Shown here piece after piece: positions 55,295-64,000 of a stretch of 64,000 nt of DNA; the stretch's first letter is position 1; every line of letters starts with the position of its first letter. Position numbers and translations under genes: made by a program. The stretch is from Clostridium sp031626875 (lineage in GTDB: Bacteria; Bacillota; Clostridia; Clostridiales; Clostridiaceae): contig NZ_JANDMF010000023.1 in NCBI RefSeq assembly GCF_031626875.1, positions 20,026-84,025 on the forward strand, read 5' to 3'. Below the pieces are notes generated by a model. It was not told the origin of the DNA. It searched no databases and saw only the letters and a list, made by a program, of their open reading frames with translations.

Positions 55295-55834
55295 ATGCAA
55301 ATAGGAAAAAAGATTCGAAGACTTAGAATCGAAAAACAACTTACTCAAGAAGAACTTGCAAATAGATGTGAACTTTCAAAGGGATTTATATCTCAACTTG
55401 AAAATGATTTAACATCTCCTTCTATTGCAACTTTAGTGGATATACTTGAAATCTTAGGTACAAACTTACAAGAATTCTTTAGTGAAACAGAAGAAGAAAG
55501 AGTTACATTTCGTAATGAAGATATGTTCGAAACAGAAGATAGTGAATTAAAGTATAATCTAATGTGGTTAGTTCCAAATGCACAAAAAAATATAATGGAG
55601 CCAATAATGATAACATTAGAATCTGGTGGAAGATATGCTATGGAAGAACCTCATGAAGGTGAAGAATTTGGGTATGTTTTATCTGGAAGTATATTTTTAC
55701 ATTTAGGAAATAAAAAATATAAAGTAAAAAAAGGAGAAAGTTTCTATTTCAAACCAAGAGAGAGTCACTACATCTCTAATTGCGGAAAGACTCAAGCAAA
55801 AGTAATTTGGATTAGTACTCCTCCATCCTTTTAA
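55295..55834 (+). CDS. XRE-cupin transcriptional regulator (PuuR-like)
   Basis: 179 residues. HTH domain 1-60 (KKIRRLRIEKQLTQEELANRCELSKGFISQLENDLTSPSIATLVDIL) and a C-terminal cupin about 105-178 (PHEGEEFGYVLSGSIFLHLGNKKYKVKKGESFYF). Relatives control polyamine or putrescine genes by binding the ligand in the cupin. It heads the potABCD genes with a 24-base gap, which supports regulation of polyamine uptake. Candidate operators are repeated around its own promoter. Confidence 0.88.
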   Translation: MQIGKKIRRLRIEKQLTQEELANRCELSKGFISQLENDLTSPSIATLVDILEILGTNLQEFFSETEEERVTFRNEDMFETEDSELKYNLMWLVPNAQKNIMEPIMITLESGGRYAMEEPHEGEEFGYVLSGSIFLHLGNKKYKVKKGESFYFKPRESHYISNCGKTQAKVIWISTPPSF

Positions 55835-55858
55835 ATATTTTAGAAAGAGGTGTTTATG

Positions 55859-56899
55859 ATGGATAAAAACATAATTGAATTAAAAGGTATTACTAAAAAC
55901 TATGGAAATAATACGGTACTTAATGATCTATCATTAAATATTAAAAGTAATGAATTCTTAACCTTACTTGGCCCATCAGGATGTGGCAAAACAACAACAC
56001 TCAGATTAATAGCTGGGTTTGAAACTTCAGACTCTGGAGATATTTTATTTAATGGCAAGAATATTTCAAATGTGCCCCCTAATGAAAGACCAGTAAACAC
56101 CATTTTTCAAAAATATGCTCTATTTCCACATATGAATGTTTATGAGAATATAGCATTTGGGTTAAAAATAAAAAAACTCCCTAAAGAAGAAATAGATAAA
56201 AAAGTAAAAGAAATGCTTACTATGGTTTCTTTATCTGGCTTTGAAAAAAGAAATATCGAATCCTTAAGTGGTGGTCAACAACAAAGAGTTGCTATAGCTA
56301 GAGCCCTTGTAAATGAACCAGAAGTACTTCTCTTAGATGAACCTCTTGGTGCTTTGGATTTAAAACTTAGGAAAGAAATGCAGCTTGAACTAAAAAAAAT
56401 TCAACAAAGACTTGGAATTACGTTTATTTTTGTAACACATGACCAAGAGGAAGCCTTGACTATGTCTGATACTATTGTTGTTATGAATAAAGGTATAATT
56501 CAGCAAAAAGGTTCTCCTGAAGATATTTACAATGAACCTTCTAATGCATTTGTTGCTGACTTTATAGGTGAAAGTAATATTTTAGATGGTACTATGATTG
56601 AAGACTTCAAAGTAATTTTCTGTGGTAGAGAGTTTGAATGTGTAGATAAAGGATTTAATCTTAAAGAAAATATTGATGTAGTTATTAGACCAGAGGATAT
56701 AAAAATAGTTTCAATTGATGAAGGCATGCTTAAAGGTACAGTTAAATCTGTAACATTTAAAGGGGTTCATTATGAAATGATTGTAGAGGAAAATAATAGA
56801 GAATTTATCATCCACAACACAAAATTTTATGATGTAAATTCAAAAATAGGACTAGTTATTACTCCTGAAGACATCCATATAATGAGGAAGGCTTACTAA
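55859..56899 (+). CDS. potA: Spermidine/putrescine ABC transporter ATPase
   Basis: About 346 residues. Walker A GPSGCGKTT, signature LSGGQQQRVAIARAL, Walker B VLLLDEPLGALD, H-loop VTHDQEEA, and a TOBE-like C-terminal regulatory part (VVIRPEDIKIV). The start at 55859 or the ATG immediately before it (55856) both fit the AGAGG. It energises the uptake complex with PotB, PotC and PotD encoded next. Confidence 0.94.
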   Translation: MDKNIIELKGITKNYGNNTVLNDLSLNIKSNEFLTLLGPSGCGKTTTLRLIAGFETSDSGDILFNGKNISNVPPNERPVNTIFQKYALFPHMNVYENIAFGLKIKKLPKEEIDKKVKEMLTMVSLSGFEKRNIESLSGGQQQRVAIARALVNEPEVLLLDEPLGALDLKLRKEMQLELKKIQQRLGITFIFVTHDQEEALTMSDTIVVMNKGIIQQKGSPEDIYNEPSNAFVADFIGESNILDGTMIEDFKVIFCGREFECVDKGFNLKENIDVVIRPEDIKIVSIDEGMLKGTVKSVTFKGVHYEMIVEENNREFIIHNTKFYDVNSKIGLVITPEDIHIMRKAY

Positions 56900-56900
56900 T

Positions 56901-57740
56901 ATGAATAAGAAAAAAAGATCTATAGCAACTTATCCATATATTTTTTGGTGTTCTCTATTTATTATTATCCCTTTATTAATAGTTTTATTTTTTAGCTTAA
57001 CAGAAAACTCTAATGGAAATTATATTTTTTCCTTAGATAACTACTCAAGATTACTAAATCCTCAATATGGGAAAATATTTTATCGTTCAATTAAATTAGC
57101 TCTAATTTCAACTTTAGCTTGTCTAATTTTGGGATATCCAGTTGCCTATATTATTTCTAGAATGAAAGCATCAAGAAGAAACCTTCTAATTATGTTATTC
57201 ATTGTACCGATGTGGATGAATTTCTTGTTAAGAACTTATGCATGGCTTCCAATCCTAGGTAAAAACGGAGTAATTAATAATATACTGGAAAGCTTAAATA
57301 TAGCTCCTATATCATTTTTATACAATGATGGTGCTGTGCTACTTGGAATGATATATAACTTTATTCCTTTTATGATCTTACCAATATATACAGTACTAAC
57401 AAAAATGGATCAAAGCTTAATAAACGCTGCAAGTGATCTTGGTGCAAATAGAAAGATTATTTTTAGAAAGATTATCTTTCCATTAAGCTTTCCTGGAGTA
57501 ATTTCAGGTATAACTATGGTATTTATGCCAGCCGTTTCTACCTTTGTTATATCAAGCTTACTTGGTGGTGGACAATATATGTTACTTGGTAACTTAATAG
57601 AACAACAATTTACAACTTTAAGTGATTGGAATTTAGGTTCTGCTATTTCAATACTTATGATGATTGTAATATTAATATCAATGACCTTAATGAATAAATT
57701 TGATAGTACAGATAAGGAAGGGAGTGTTGGACTTTGGTAA
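56901..57740 (+). CDS. potB: Spermidine/putrescine ABC transporter permease PotB
   Basis: 279 residues, six membrane helices, EAA-type loop INAASDLGANRKIIFRKIIFPLSFPGVISG. It starts one base after the potA stop and overlaps potC by 7 bases. Forms the channel with PotC. Confidence 0.93.
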   Translation: MNKKKRSIATYPYIFWCSLFIIIPLLIVLFFSLTENSNGNYIFSLDNYSRLLNPQYGKIFYRSIKLALISTLACLILGYPVAYIISRMKASRRNLLIMLFIVPMWMNFLLRTYAWLPILGKNGVINNILESLNIAPISFLYNDGAVLLGMIYNFIPFMILPIYTVLTKMDQSLINAASDLGANRKIIFRKIIFPLSFPGVISGITMVFMPAVSTFVISSLLGGGQYMLLGNLIEQQFTTLSDWNLGSAISILMMIVILISMTLMNKFDSTDKEGSVGLW

Positions 57741-58534
57741 GTAGATTAGAGAATTTTCTAAAGAGATTTTATTTAATTGTTATTTTTATATTCCTATATA
57801 CTCCTATAATCACTTTAATGATTTTTTCATTCAATGACTCAAAGTCTATGGCTAAATGGAATGGCTTCACATTTAAATGGTATGGCCAGCTTTTTCAAGA
57901 TGCTACAATAATGAGAGCTTTATACTATACATTACTTATAGCTCTCCTAGCTTCAATAATCTCTACTATACTTGGAACTATTACCGCTATAGGTATTCAT
58001 AATATGAAAAAAGGAACAGGAAAACAACTTTTACTTAATGTAAATCATTTACCTGTTCTAAACCCTGATATTGTTACTGGTATTGCATTAATGTCTCTAT
58101 TTATTTTCTTTAAAATGGATTTTGGATTTATGACAATGTTACTTGCACATATTACCTTTAGTTTACCTTATGTAATATTATCTATTTTGCCAAAGTTAAA
58201 ACAACTTCCCCAAAATACTACTGAAGCCGCATTGGACCTTGGAGCTACACCACTATATGCTATGAGAAAAATTATAATTCCTCAAATTAAACCTGGCATC
58301 TTCTCTGGTTTTTTGATGGCATTTACTATGTCTATAGATGATTTTGTTATCTCATTCTTTACTACAGGTCCTGGTGTAACTAATCTATCAATAGAAATAT
58401 ATTCAATGGCTAAACGTGGAATTAAACCTGAAATAAATGCATTATCAACCCTTATGTTTATAGTAGTGTTAATTCTATTACTTATAGTTAATAAAAAGCA
58501 ATCTTCAGGAGGTAAAAACATTGAAAATATTTAA
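57734..58534 (+). CDS. potC: Spermidine/putrescine ABC transporter permease PotC
   Basis: 266 residues, six membrane helices, EAA-type loop TEAALDLGATPLYAMRKIIIPQIKPGIFSG. The start is a TTG at 57734 behind GGGAGTG, overlapping the potB end. It pairs with PotB. Confidence 0.92.
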   Translation: MVSRLENFLKRFYLIVIFIFLYTPIITLMIFSFNDSKSMAKWNGFTFKWYGQLFQDATIMRALYYTLLIALLASIISTILGTITAIGIHNMKKGTGKQLLLNVNHLPVLNPDIVTGIALMSLFIFFKMDFGFMTMLLAHITFSLPYVILSILPKLKQLPQNTTEAALDLGATPLYAMRKIIIPQIKPGIFSGFLMAFTMSIDDFVISFFTTGPGVTNLSIEIYSMAKRGIKPEINALSTLMFIVVLILLLIVNKKQSSGGKNIENI

Positions 58535-59567
58535 TAGAATTATAGCTTTATCTTTAAGTACTTTATTAGTTTCTTCTATGTTTACTGGTTGCCAAACTAA
58601 AGAAAGTGATAATAAAGTAATTAACGTTTTTAACTGTGGTGATTACATAGATGAAAATTTAATAAGTAAATTTGAAGAAGAAACTGGATATAAAGTTCAG
58701 TATTCTACTTATGACACTAATGAAAAGATGTATTCTAAATTGAAGTCTGGTAGTAATAACTATGATTTAGTATTTCCTTCAGATTACACAATAGAAAAAA
58801 TGATTTCCGAAGGTATGGTTGAAGAACTTAATTTTGATAATATTCCCAACTATAAGTATATAGATGACAAATTTAAAAACTTAGTATTTGATCCTGATAA
58901 TAAGTATTCTGTACCTTATATGTGGGGTACTATAGGCATTATTTATAATCCTGAAGTAGTTAAAGAACCAGTTACATCATGGAATATCCTTTGGAACAAA
59001 AAATACAACAAAGATATAGTAATGTTTGATTCAGTAAGAGAGACTATGTCAATAGCTTTAAAACGACTTGGTTATTCTATGAATTCAACTGATTCAAAGG
59101 AATTAGATGAAGCTGCTAACCTTTTAATAGACCAAAAACCAATAGTAAAAGCTTGGTTTGTAGACCAAGTTAAAGATTGCATGATTCAAGATGAAGCATC
59201 TCTTGCTGCTGTATGGTCTGGTGATGCTAATTATATAATGGAGCAAAATCCTAAACTTAAGTATGTAGTACCTAAGGAAGGATCTAATAAATGGTTTGAT
59301 GGAATGGTAATCCCTAAGGGTAGTAAAAATAAAGAAGGCGCCGAAGCCTTTATAAACTTTTTAACAGATCCAGATAATTCTAAGCAAAATGTAGATTATA
59401 TAGGATATTACACTCCTAACTGGAAAGCATATGAAATGTTAGATGATGATATAAAAGAACGCTATCCTGATGATGAAACTTTATCTAATTGTGAAATTTA
59501 TAGAAATCTACCTAATGATGTTCTAAAACTTTATAATGATAAATGGGTTAAAATTGGAAGTTACTAA
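58521..59567 (+). CDS. potD: Spermidine/putrescine-binding lipoprotein PotD
   Basis: 348 residues. Signal peptide with lipobox FTGC (cysteine near residue 24), then a two-lobed periplasmic-type binding domain (NVFNCGDYIDENLISKFEEETGYKV, YDLVFPSDYTIEKMI, LAAVWSGDANYIM). Starts at a TTG behind AGGAGG, overlapping potC by 14 bases. It captures polyamine outside the membrane. A 14-bp terminator follows. Confidence 0.93.
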   Translation: MKIFNRIIALSLSTLLVSSMFTGCQTKESDNKVINVFNCGDYIDENLISKFEEETGYKVQYSTYDTNEKMYSKLKSGSNNYDLVFPSDYTIEKMISEGMVEELNFDNIPNYKYIDDKFKNLVFDPDNKYSVPYMWGTIGIIYNPEVVKEPVTSWNILWNKKYNKDIVMFDSVRETMSIALKRLGYSMNSTDSKELDEAANLLIDQKPIVKAWFVDQVKDCMIQDEASLAAVWSGDANYIMEQNPKLKYVVPKEGSNKWFDGMVIPKGSKNKEGAEAFINFLTDPDNSKQNVDYIGYYTPNWKAYEMLDDDIKERYPDDETLSNCEIYRNLPNDVLKLYNDKWVKIGSY

Positions 59568-59622
59568 AATTATAAATTAATTTCTTCATTGTGAAGATCT
59601 ATAACCCCTTTAATAGATTAAT

Positions 59623-59663
59623 ATAAAAGAGACATCCAATTATTTGAGTGATGTCTCTTTTAT
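59623..59663. terminator. Terminator between potD and ndk
   Basis: 14-bp stem (59623-59636 with 59650-59663), 13-base loop, usable in both directions for two convergent genes. Confidence 0.85.
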
Positions 59664-59665
59664 CT

Positions 59666-60070
59666 TTATTTATTATTAAACCAAATTGAAATTTCTCTTT
59701 CAGCACTCTCTACTGAATCTGAAGCATGCACACAATTTTCTGTAACACTTTTTGCATACAGATTTCTTATTGTACCTTTTTCAGCTTTTATAGGATTAGT
59801 TGAACCATTAATTTTTCTAACTTTCTCTATAGCCTCTTCTCCCTCAACAATTAGAGCGCATAGTGGGCTTCTTGTAATATATTCAATTAGCTCCTGGTAA
59901 AAAAATTTACCTTTATGTTGCTCATAATGTTTCATTGCAATTTCCTCAGTAGCCCATTCCATCTTCAAGGCAACTATTTTTAATCCATCTTCCTCATAGA
60001 AGTTAATTACCTTTCCAATTATATTTCGTTCAACACCATCTGGCTTAATTAAAACCAAACTTCTTTGCAT
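59666..60070 (-). CDS. ndk: Nucleoside diphosphate kinase
   Basis: 134 residues from the ATG at 60070, which follows a GGTGGTGA; an upstream in-frame ATG would add 15 unrelated residues. The active-site histidine is in NCVHASDSVESAEREI, and RSLVLIKPDGVER opens the protein. It equilibrates nucleoside di- and triphosphates. Monocistronic. Confidence 0.96.
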   Translation of the reverse strand: MQRSLVLIKPDGVERNIIGKVINFYEEDGLKIVALKMEWATEEIAMKHYEQHKGKFFYQELIEYITRSPLCALIVEGEEAIEKVRKINGSTNPIKAEKGTIRNLYAKSVTENCVHASDSVESAEREISIWFNNK

Positions 60071-60301
60071 AATTTCACCACCATTCTCATATATTACCTG
60101 ATTATTATAACACAATATTTTGAATTTTCAAAATATTTATATGTATATGATATATGCTTATATATCCTCTTTATTACTAATATTATTCAAAAAACTCTAA
60201 AGGATATCAAGCGTATTTATGACTATGTGTATTATAAATTGAAAATTGCAACATAGTATATATGCTATAATTAATTTATATTTTTTATCGGAGGAGTGTG
60301 T

Positions 60302-60574
60302 ATGTTAAGATATTTTTTAGTCTTAGATGGTCGAGTTCAAGGAGTAGGATTTAGATTTTATGCTCAAACAAATGCTCTAAAATATTCTTTAACTGGATTT
60401 GTAAGAAATATGGCGAACGGTATGGTAGAACTAGAGGTTCAAGGTGAAGAAGAAAATTTACAGAAGTTTTTATCTGTAATTAAAAAAGGAAATATGTTTA
60501 TTAAAGTTACTGATTTTTCCGCAAAAAAACTTCCTTTAGTTAAAGATGAAAAAAAATTTAAAATAGTATACTAA
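60302..60574 (+). CDS. acyP: Acylphosphatase
   Basis: 90 residues. The signature GRVQGVGFRFYAQTNA holds the catalytic arginine, and GFVRNMANGMVELEVQGEE the catalytic asparagine. It hydrolyses acyl phosphates. The ATG at 60302 lies 7 bases behind GGAGG. Monocistronic, upstream of the LemA/TPM pair. Confidence 0.95.
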   Translation: MLRYFLVLDGRVQGVGFRFYAQTNALKYSLTGFVRNMANGMVELEVQGEEENLQKFLSVIKKGNMFIKVTDFSAKKLPLVKDEKKFKIVY

Positions 60575-60674
60575 CTCTTTTACTAACCTCTAATGTTAAT
60601 ATATGTAAAACTCAAATAATAATCTTTATATTTCTACATATACTAATATAAGTTTATAAAGGAGGTTTTCTAAT

Positions 60675-61250
60675 ATGAAAAAGAATTTTAAAGCCTTACT
60701 AATAGTTGTTATCGTAATTCTTTTATTAATAATTCCAACTATAGGCATGTATAATAGTTTAGTTACTCTTGAACAAAAAGTTTCAACAGCTGAATCAAAT
60801 ATTGATACTCAACTTCAAAGAAGGTCTGATTTAATCCCTAATCTAGTTAACACAGTAAAAGGATATGCTTCCCAAGAAAAAAATATCTTTACTGATATAG
60901 CCAATGCTAGAAGTAAGCTTGCTGGTGCTACAAACGTATCTGATCAGGCAAATGCAGATAGCGAATTATCTGGTGCATTATCTAGATTATTAGTGGTTGT
61001 TGAAAATTATCCTGAATTAAAGTCCAATCAAAATTTTAGAGATTTAACAGTTGAATTAGAAGGCACAGAAAATAGAATAGCAATATCTCGTCAAGACTAT
61101 AATACAGCTGTAACTCAATATAACACTAAAAGGAGAAGATTTCCAAATAACATAATAGCTTCCTTGTTTGGCTTTGGAGAAAAATCACTTTATAAGGCTA
61201 GTGAAGGTTCAAAAGAAGTGCCTTCTGTGGATTTTTCTAATCAAAAATGA
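60675..61250 (+). CDS. LemA family membrane protein
   Basis: 191 residues. An N-terminal membrane helix about 6-26 and a helical bundle with LEQKVSTAESNIDTQLQRRSDLIPNLVNTVKGYA and ENRIAISRQDYNTAVTQYNTKRRRFP, the LemA hallmark. Function unknown; often paired with TPM-domain genes as here. It overlaps the next gene by four bases (ATGA). Confidence 0.93.
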   Translation: MKKNFKALLIVVIVILLLIIPTIGMYNSLVTLEQKVSTAESNIDTQLQRRSDLIPNLVNTVKGYASQEKNIFTDIANARSKLAGATNVSDQANADSELSGALSRLLVVVENYPELKSNQNFRDLTVELEGTENRIAISRQDYNTAVTQYNTKRRRFPNNIIASLFGFGEKSLYKASEGSKEVPSVDFSNQK

Positions 61251-62056
61251 GAATAAAAAATAAATTTATAAAAATATTTTTATCTTCTCTTTTAATATTA
61301 ATTTTCTTGTTACCACCTTCTGTTTTTGCAGCTGAAACGTATCCTTCACCTACTAACTATAAATACATTAATGATTATACTAATATTATATCTGATTCAG
61401 ATAGTAAGAGTGTTATTTCTATAGGTAAAGAACTAGAAGATAAAACAGGTGCTCAAGCTGTTATTGTTATAATAAATTCAACAAATAATATTCCAATTGA
61501 ATCTTATGCTAATGGTCTTTTTAGATCCTGGGGTATAGGACAAAAAGAAAAAGATAATGGATTCTTAATACTTGTAGCATTGAAAGATAGAGCTTGGAGA
61601 GTTGAAGTTGGTCGAGGTCTTGAAGGAGCAGTTCCTGATGTGCTTACTAGCCGAGTTATGGATTCTATCGCTAAACCTAATTTTGTAAAAGGTGATTATG
61701 GTAAAGGACTTACCGAAAGTTATAGTACATTCTGTGATTATATTGCTAAAGAATATAATACATCATTAGATAAATCACTAAACATTTCATTACCTAAAGA
61801 AAATACTCAAAGTTCTAAAGGCATGGAAATAGGTCTTATAGTACTACTTGGTTTATTCTTTATGGATTTACTTTTGAATAGAGGAAGAGTATCCCATTTC
61901 TTATTACAAATTTTATTTATAAATAGTTTTAATAATAGAAATGGTCCTGGAGGTTCTTCTGGTGGTGGTGGTTTTGGTGGTTCCTCTGGTGATGGTGGCT
62001 TTGGCGGTTTTGGTGGTGGTTCTTCTGGCGGTGGTGGTTCTTCCGGAAGTTGGTAA
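61247..62056 (+). CDS. TPM-domain (YgcG-type) secreted/membrane protein
   Basis: 269 residues. Signal peptide about 1-27, TPM_phosphatase domain about 35-185 (YINDYTNIISDSDSKSVISIGKELEDKTGAQAVIV, GLFRSWGIGQKEKDNGFLIL, WRVEVGRGLEGAVPD), membrane helix about 195-215, then a Gly/Ser-rich tail ending GGSSGGGGSSGSW. Paired with the LemA gene and probably acting with it at the membrane; the role is unknown. Confidence 0.9.
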   Translation: MRIKNKFIKIFLSSLLILIFLLPPSVFAAETYPSPTNYKYINDYTNIISDSDSKSVISIGKELEDKTGAQAVIVIINSTNNIPIESYANGLFRSWGIGQKEKDNGFLILVALKDRAWRVEVGRGLEGAVPDVLTSRVMDSIAKPNFVKGDYGKGLTESYSTFCDYIAKEYNTSLDKSLNISLPKENTQSSKGMEIGLIVLLGLFFMDLLLNRGRVSHFLLQILFINSFNNRNGPGGSSGGGGFGGSSGDGGFGGFGGGSSGGGGSSGSW

Positions 62057-62068
62057 AAATCATAAAAT

Positions 62069-62106
62069 AAAGAGTATGGTATGAAATTTATTCAAACATA
62101 CTCTTT
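62069..62106. terminator. Terminator between the TPM gene and leuA
   Basis: 10-bp stem AAAGAGTATG/CATACTCTTT (62069-62078, 62097-62106), 18-base loop, T-rich tail. Confidence 0.75.
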
Positions 62107-62114
62107 TATTAACT

Positions 62115-63782
62115 TTACTTATATAATCTATTTAATCCACTAAATACAGCCTTTATTGATGCAACTGTTATATTGCTATCTACACCTACTCCAAAAGTAG
62201 ATGGCCCTTTATCATACAAATTCATGTTTACATAGGCTGCTGCCTTTGCTTCAGATCCCTTTCCAAGAGAATGTTCAGCATAATCATTTATATGAATATT
62301 TACTATATTAGCATCATGTAATGCATTTTTCAACGAGTCTATTGGTCCATTTCCTAATCCTTCAATAACCTTTTCTTCTCCTTTATAAGTGAATCTAACT
62401 GCAACTTTTGTATCAATATTTGTATCATCATCATGTAAATCTTTAATCATAAATTTAATAAGTCTGAATGGCTCTTGTTTTTCTAAGTACTCATCAGTAA
62501 ACTTATCCATAATAATTTGTGGCGCAACTTCTCCCTTAGTTTCTGAAATCTTTTGAATAACATCTGCAAATTCCTTATGCATAGCTTTAGGCATCTTATA
62601 TCCATAATATCTATCCATTACAAAGGCTATTCCTCCTTTACCAGATTGACTATTAATCCTAACTAATGCTTCATATTCTCTTCCCAAATCACTAGGATCT
62701 ATTGGCAAATATGGAACTTCCCAATACTGCCCCTCTCTTTCTCTATATTTAACCATTCCTTTATTAATAGCATCTTGATGTGATCCAGAAAAAGCAGTAA
62801 AGACCAACTCACCAGCATATGGATGTCTTATATGCACTGGAATTTTACAACATCTTTCATAAACATCAATAATTTTTTGTATATCCTCAAGATTAAGTTC
62901 TGGGTCAACACCTTGAGCAAACATATTATATGAAATATTTAATATATCTACATTTCCAGTTCTTTCTCCATTACCAAACAATGTCCCTTCAACCCTATCA
63001 GCTCCAGCCAAAAGAGCAAGTTCAGCTGCTGCAACTCCTGTTCCTCTATCATTATGTGGATGTACACTCAAAATAATTCTTTCTCTATCTTTAAAATTTG
63101 TACTCATCCATTCAATTTGATCTGCAAAAATATTAGGAGTATCAATTTCTACTGTAGATGGAAGGTTTATAATAACTTTATTTTCTTTTGTTGCTCCCCA
63201 TATATCAAGAACAGCCTCACATATTTCTAAAGCATATTCTACCTCTGTTCCCGTAAAACTTTCTGGAGAGTATTCAAGAGAAAGTTCTCCCTTAAAATCT
63301 TTTGCATACTCTTTTACAAGTGCTGTTCCTTCCACAGCTATATTTTTTATTTCTTCTTTACTCATATTAAATACTACATCCCTTTGAAGGATAGATGTTG
63401 AATTATAAATATGAACTACAGCTTTTTTTATTCCTTCTAAAGATTCAAATGTTCTTTCTATAAGATGCGGCCTAGCTTGTGTTAATACTTGCACTGCAAC
63501 ATCATCTGGAATTAAATTTTCATCCACTAGTGTTCTTAAAAAATCAAATTCTATTTGTGATGCCGATGGAAACCCTATTTCTATTTCTTTAAAACCAAGT
63601 TCTACTAAAAGTTTAAACATGTCTTTCTTTTCTTCTACTGTCATTGGATTTATAAGAGCTTGATTCCCATCTCTTAAATCTACTGAACACCAAATTGGTG
63701 CCTTTGTTATGATTTTATTTGGCCAAGTTCTTTCCTTAAAATTAATTGTTTGAAATCTTTTATATTTTTTACTATTTAACAT
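62115..63782 (-). CDS. leuA: 2-Isopropylmalate synthase, LeuA type 2
   Basis: 555 residues from the ATG at 63782, behind AAGGGGGC; a longer in-frame reading from 63833 has no RBS. N-terminal DRE-TIM barrel with WCSVDLRDGNQAL, HPHNDRGTGVAAAEL and ERTGNVDILN; C-terminal leucine-binding domain from about 430 ending with SNITVASIKAVFSGLNRLYK. The length and sequence are those of the longer, type 2 enzyme. It condenses acetyl-CoA with 2-oxoisovalerate to start leucine synthesis. No other leu genes are in the window; the structured leader suggests regulation. Confidence 0.95.
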   Translation of the reverse strand: MLNSKKYKRFQTINFKERTWPNKIITKAPIWCSVDLRDGNQALINPMTVEEKKDMFKLLVELGFKEIEIGFPSASQIEFDFLRTLVDENLIPDDVAVQVLTQARPHLIERTFESLEGIKKAVVHIYNSTSILQRDVVFNMSKEEIKNIAVEGTALVKEYAKDFKGELSLEYSPESFTGTEVEYALEICEAVLDIWGATKENKVIINLPSTVEIDTPNIFADQIEWMSTNFKDRERIILSVHPHNDRGTGVAAAELALLAGADRVEGTLFGNGERTGNVDILNISYNMFAQGVDPELNLEDIQKIIDVYERCCKIPVHIRHPYAGELVFTAFSGSHQDAINKGMVKYREREGQYWEVPYLPIDPSDLGREYEALVRINSQSGKGGIAFVMDRYYGYKMPKAMHKEFADVIQKISETKGEVAPQIIMDKFTDEYLEKQEPFRLIKFMIKDLHDDDTNIDTKVAVRFTYKGEEKVIEGLGNGPIDSLKNALHDANIVNIHINDYAEHSLGKGSEAKAAAYVNMNLYDKGPSTFGVGVDSNITVASIKAVFSGLNRLYK

Positions 63783-64000
63783 TGCATTTGCCCCCTTAGA
63801 TATTTTTATAGTTATATACTCTTTCTTTTCCATATCATAGATGTTCTATGACCCCATAGAGCTTTACTATAACTATTATCTTTTTGTCTACTGCTTTAAC
63901 CCCATTTTTTTCACCTCTTTCATATATCTCGTGTACACGCTTGTACACGGCTTGACTTTACTTATTTTATGCATGGGTTACATATAAACCATGCAACCCA
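63783..64000 (-). promoter_or_regulatory. Structured leuA leader, cut by window edge
   Basis: On the minus strand: TGCATGG/CCATGCA (63970-63976, 63989-63995), which conflicts with an alternative TGGGTT/AACCCA pairing at the edge; CGTGTAC/GTACACG (63930-63936, 63943-63949); and TCTATG/CATAGA near 63845. A short frame, 63923-63888, would encode 11 residues with only one leucine. No T-box AGGGTGG core is visible. Promoter not in the window. Confidence 0.4.

Noticed and set aside
63783..64000. T-box in front of leuA
   Set aside because: The conserved AGGGTGG-type antiterminator core is not visible in the part shown.

Overview
The window reads as chromosomal DNA of a low-GC, spore-forming, mesophilic Clostridium (sensu stricto, cluster I) that makes a cellulosome. 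The reasons are strong A/T codon bias, AGGAGG-type ribosome binding sites almost everywhere, a cohesin/X2/CBM3 scaffoldin next to GH74 and GH9 enzymes, the sporulation gene yunB, both type I and type III glutamine synthetases, and a run of clostridial housekeeping genes. I cannot name the species from the sequence alone. I saw no rRNA, tRNA, CRISPR array, transposase or phage module.

Region 1-8.6 kb is the end of a cellulosome cluster read leftwards: a GH74 xyloglucanase-type enzyme with dockerin, then the scaffoldin (CBM3, six X2 modules, four cohesins), then a GH9 endoglucanase cut by the window edge. The two intergenic gaps each hold a strong stem-loop without a U-tract, suggesting transcript processing rather than termination. 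Region 8.6-31.9 kb is mostly metabolism and regulation: a small clostridial protein, a giant acyl-CoA dehydratase activase-like protein, a CvpA/transglutaminase-like protein, recX, an M16 peptidase, a two-component system, an SDR, an M19 dipeptidase, a metallo-beta-lactamase-fold protein, glyA, a split ThrE exporter, a CsoR-like regulator with its operator, a radical SAM protein, and a tight operon glnA - ANTAR regulator - dapF - pyrG - dapL.

Region 31.9-34.5 kb holds divergently transcribed glnA and glnN. The predicted glnN transcript starts with a hairpin bearing an A1/G4 hexaloop that overlaps a strong terminator, the expected architecture of an ANTAR antitermination target; the ANTAR protein is encoded next to glnA. 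The predicted glnA transcript also starts with an A1/G4 hexaloop hairpin. This nitrogen circuit is the best-supported regulatory system in the window.

Region 34.5-55 kb contains an ABC exporter, a NitT/TauT-type ABC importer, a 160-bp inverted-repeat element, YaaR, a DEAD-box helicase, a DUF2087 regulator, a candidate small RNA with three C-rich loops, a secreted peptidoglycan-binding protein, YebC, YigZ, a MocR regulator, a nucleotidyltransferase, an HflX carrying a JAMM-like N-terminal motif, hpt, yunB, a class A penicillin-binding protein, a PepSY-like membrane protein and a GNAT/PfpI fusion. Region 55-64 kb contains a PuuR-like regulator with paired operator-like motifs and the potABCD polyamine importer, then ndk, acylphosphatase, a LemA/TPM pair and leuA with a structured leader running off the window.
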